Shown: one piece after another, positions 6,245 to 6,602 of the stretch | How the letters are laid out: each line of letters begins with the position of its first letter | Position numbering within the stretch: position 1 is the stretch's first letter | Source of the DNA: Euzebyaceae bacterium | Lineage (GTDB): Bacteria; Actinomycetota; Nitriliruptoria; Euzebyales; Egibacteraceae | Assembly (NCBI GenBank): GCA_013698135.1 | Contig: JACCVM010000074.1 | Span: 1-6,602 of the forward strand | Direction: 5' to 3' | DNA length: 6,602 nt | Notes under the pieces: generated by a model | Database searches by the model: none | What the model was told of the DNA's origin: nothing | Seen by the model: the letters and a program-made list of their open reading frames with translations, nothing else | Made by a program: the position numbers and the translations under genes

Positions 6245-6275
6245 TCTCTCCTGCGTAGCCAGGAGGCGGGCCAAC
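6217..6275 (-). repeat. Two direct 28-base repeats with short hairpins
   Basis: Copies at 6217-6244 and 6248-6275 match at 26 of 28 bases, with a 31-base period. On the minus strand each contains the inverted repeat CTCCTG-GCTACG-CAGGAG (6217-6234 and 6248-6265), a six-pair stem with a six-base loop. The second copy ends 10 bases from the dppA stop codon. The first copy shares its arms with the long hairpin, so the two folds exclude each other. With two copies and a three-base spacer it is not a CRISPR array. Confidence 0.8.
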
Positions 6276-6285
6276 AGGTGACCGA

Positions 6286-6602
6286 CTACGAACCACCTTC
6301 GATGGTCACGATGGAGAAGGGCTCCAGCGACACCGGGCTGGTCTCGTAACCCTTCACGTTGGCGCTGAAGGCCAGTGCCGGCTCGGTGTGCACGTAGGGG
6401 ATCCCAGGCAAGAAGTCCATGATGAGGCGGTTGGCTTCCTGGTACAGCTCCGTGCGCCGCTCCTGGTTGGTCTCAACCTCGGCCTCGTCCAGCTTGTCGA
6501 AGATCTCCTGGTTGTCGAAGCCCCAGGCCTTCTGCTGCGACTGGAAGAAGGTACCGATGAAGTTGTCGGGGTCACCGAAGTCACCCGTCCAGCCCAGGAG
6601 GT
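6286..6602 (-). CDS. dppA: Peptide-binding protein of the ABC importer, DppA-like, C-terminal part (truncated by window edge)
   Basis: The last 104 residues of a family 5 solute-binding protein, ending at TAG 6288-6286; its start, signal peptide and most of its binding pocket lie beyond base 6602. The visible part begins LLGWTGDFGDPDNFIGTFF (1-19), the GW-GD-DPDNF signature of DppA-type binding proteins, and continues with the helical ERRTELYQEANRLIMDFLPG (48-67), IPYVHTEP (67-74) and the C-terminal VKGYETSPVSLEPFSIVTIE (82-101). From memory this aligns well with the end of E. coli DppA and less with OppA, so dipeptides or short peptides are the likeliest ligand, although heme, nickel or other ligands occur in this family. 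It would deliver substrate to DppB/DppC from outside the membrane. In this group it is usually a lipoprotein, which cannot be checked here. Confidence 0.9.
   Translation of the reverse strand, partial: LLGWTGDFGDPDNFIGTFFQSQQKAWGFDNQEIFDKLDEAEVETNQERRTELYQEANRLIMDFLPGIPYVHTEPALAFSANVKGYETSPVSLEPFSIVTIEGGS

Noticed and set aside
6217..6275. CRISPR array
   Set aside because: Only two copies, three bases between them, and no spacer-length unique sequence or cas genes.

Overview
This window comes from a very GC-rich genome (by eye about two thirds GC or more, with strong G/C bias at third codon positions). That, together with frequent GTG/TTG starts, tight gene packing and the protein types, suggests an actinobacterium; the genus cannot be fixed from the sequence. 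Every supported gene lies on the minus strand, so transcription runs from high to low coordinates.

In transcription order the window holds: the C-terminal end of a DppA-like (family 5) extracytoplasmic peptide-binding protein (6286-6602, open at the window edge); a 148-base gap full of repeats and hairpins (6138-6285); inner-membrane permeases DppB (5133-6137) and DppC (4202-5098); ATPases DppD (3100-4167) and DppF (1994-3103), overlapping by 4 bases; a TetR-family regulator (1362-1988) starting 5 bases after dppF; a 93-base gap carrying a tandem repeat (1269-1361); and the N-terminal 422 residues of an FtsX-like ABC permease (1-1268, open at the other edge).

The first five genes form a complete dipeptide/oligopeptide importer: binding protein, two permeases and two nucleotide-binding subunits in the classical A-B-C-D-F order. 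Junctions within B-C-D-F-tetR are 34, 34, -4 and 5 bases, so these are almost certainly one transcript. The TetR gene at the 3' end is in a position to control this operon or the FtsX-like transporter after it; the sequence does not decide which.

The least ordinary parts are the two non-coding gaps. The dppA-dppB gap encodes a long imperfect hairpin (18-base arms with one mismatch, plus an inner stem) that competes with a shorter hairpin inside the same sequence, next to a second copy of the short hairpin. The tetR-ftsX gap contains two tandem 38/39-base units, each with a GNRA-capped stem (GGAA in one, GCAA in the other), followed by a small hairpin whose 3' half is the Shine-Dalgarno sequence of the FtsX-like gene. 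Both look like RNA-level control or mRNA-processing elements. Otherwise the window is a conventional transport operon, and I see no new multigene system in it.
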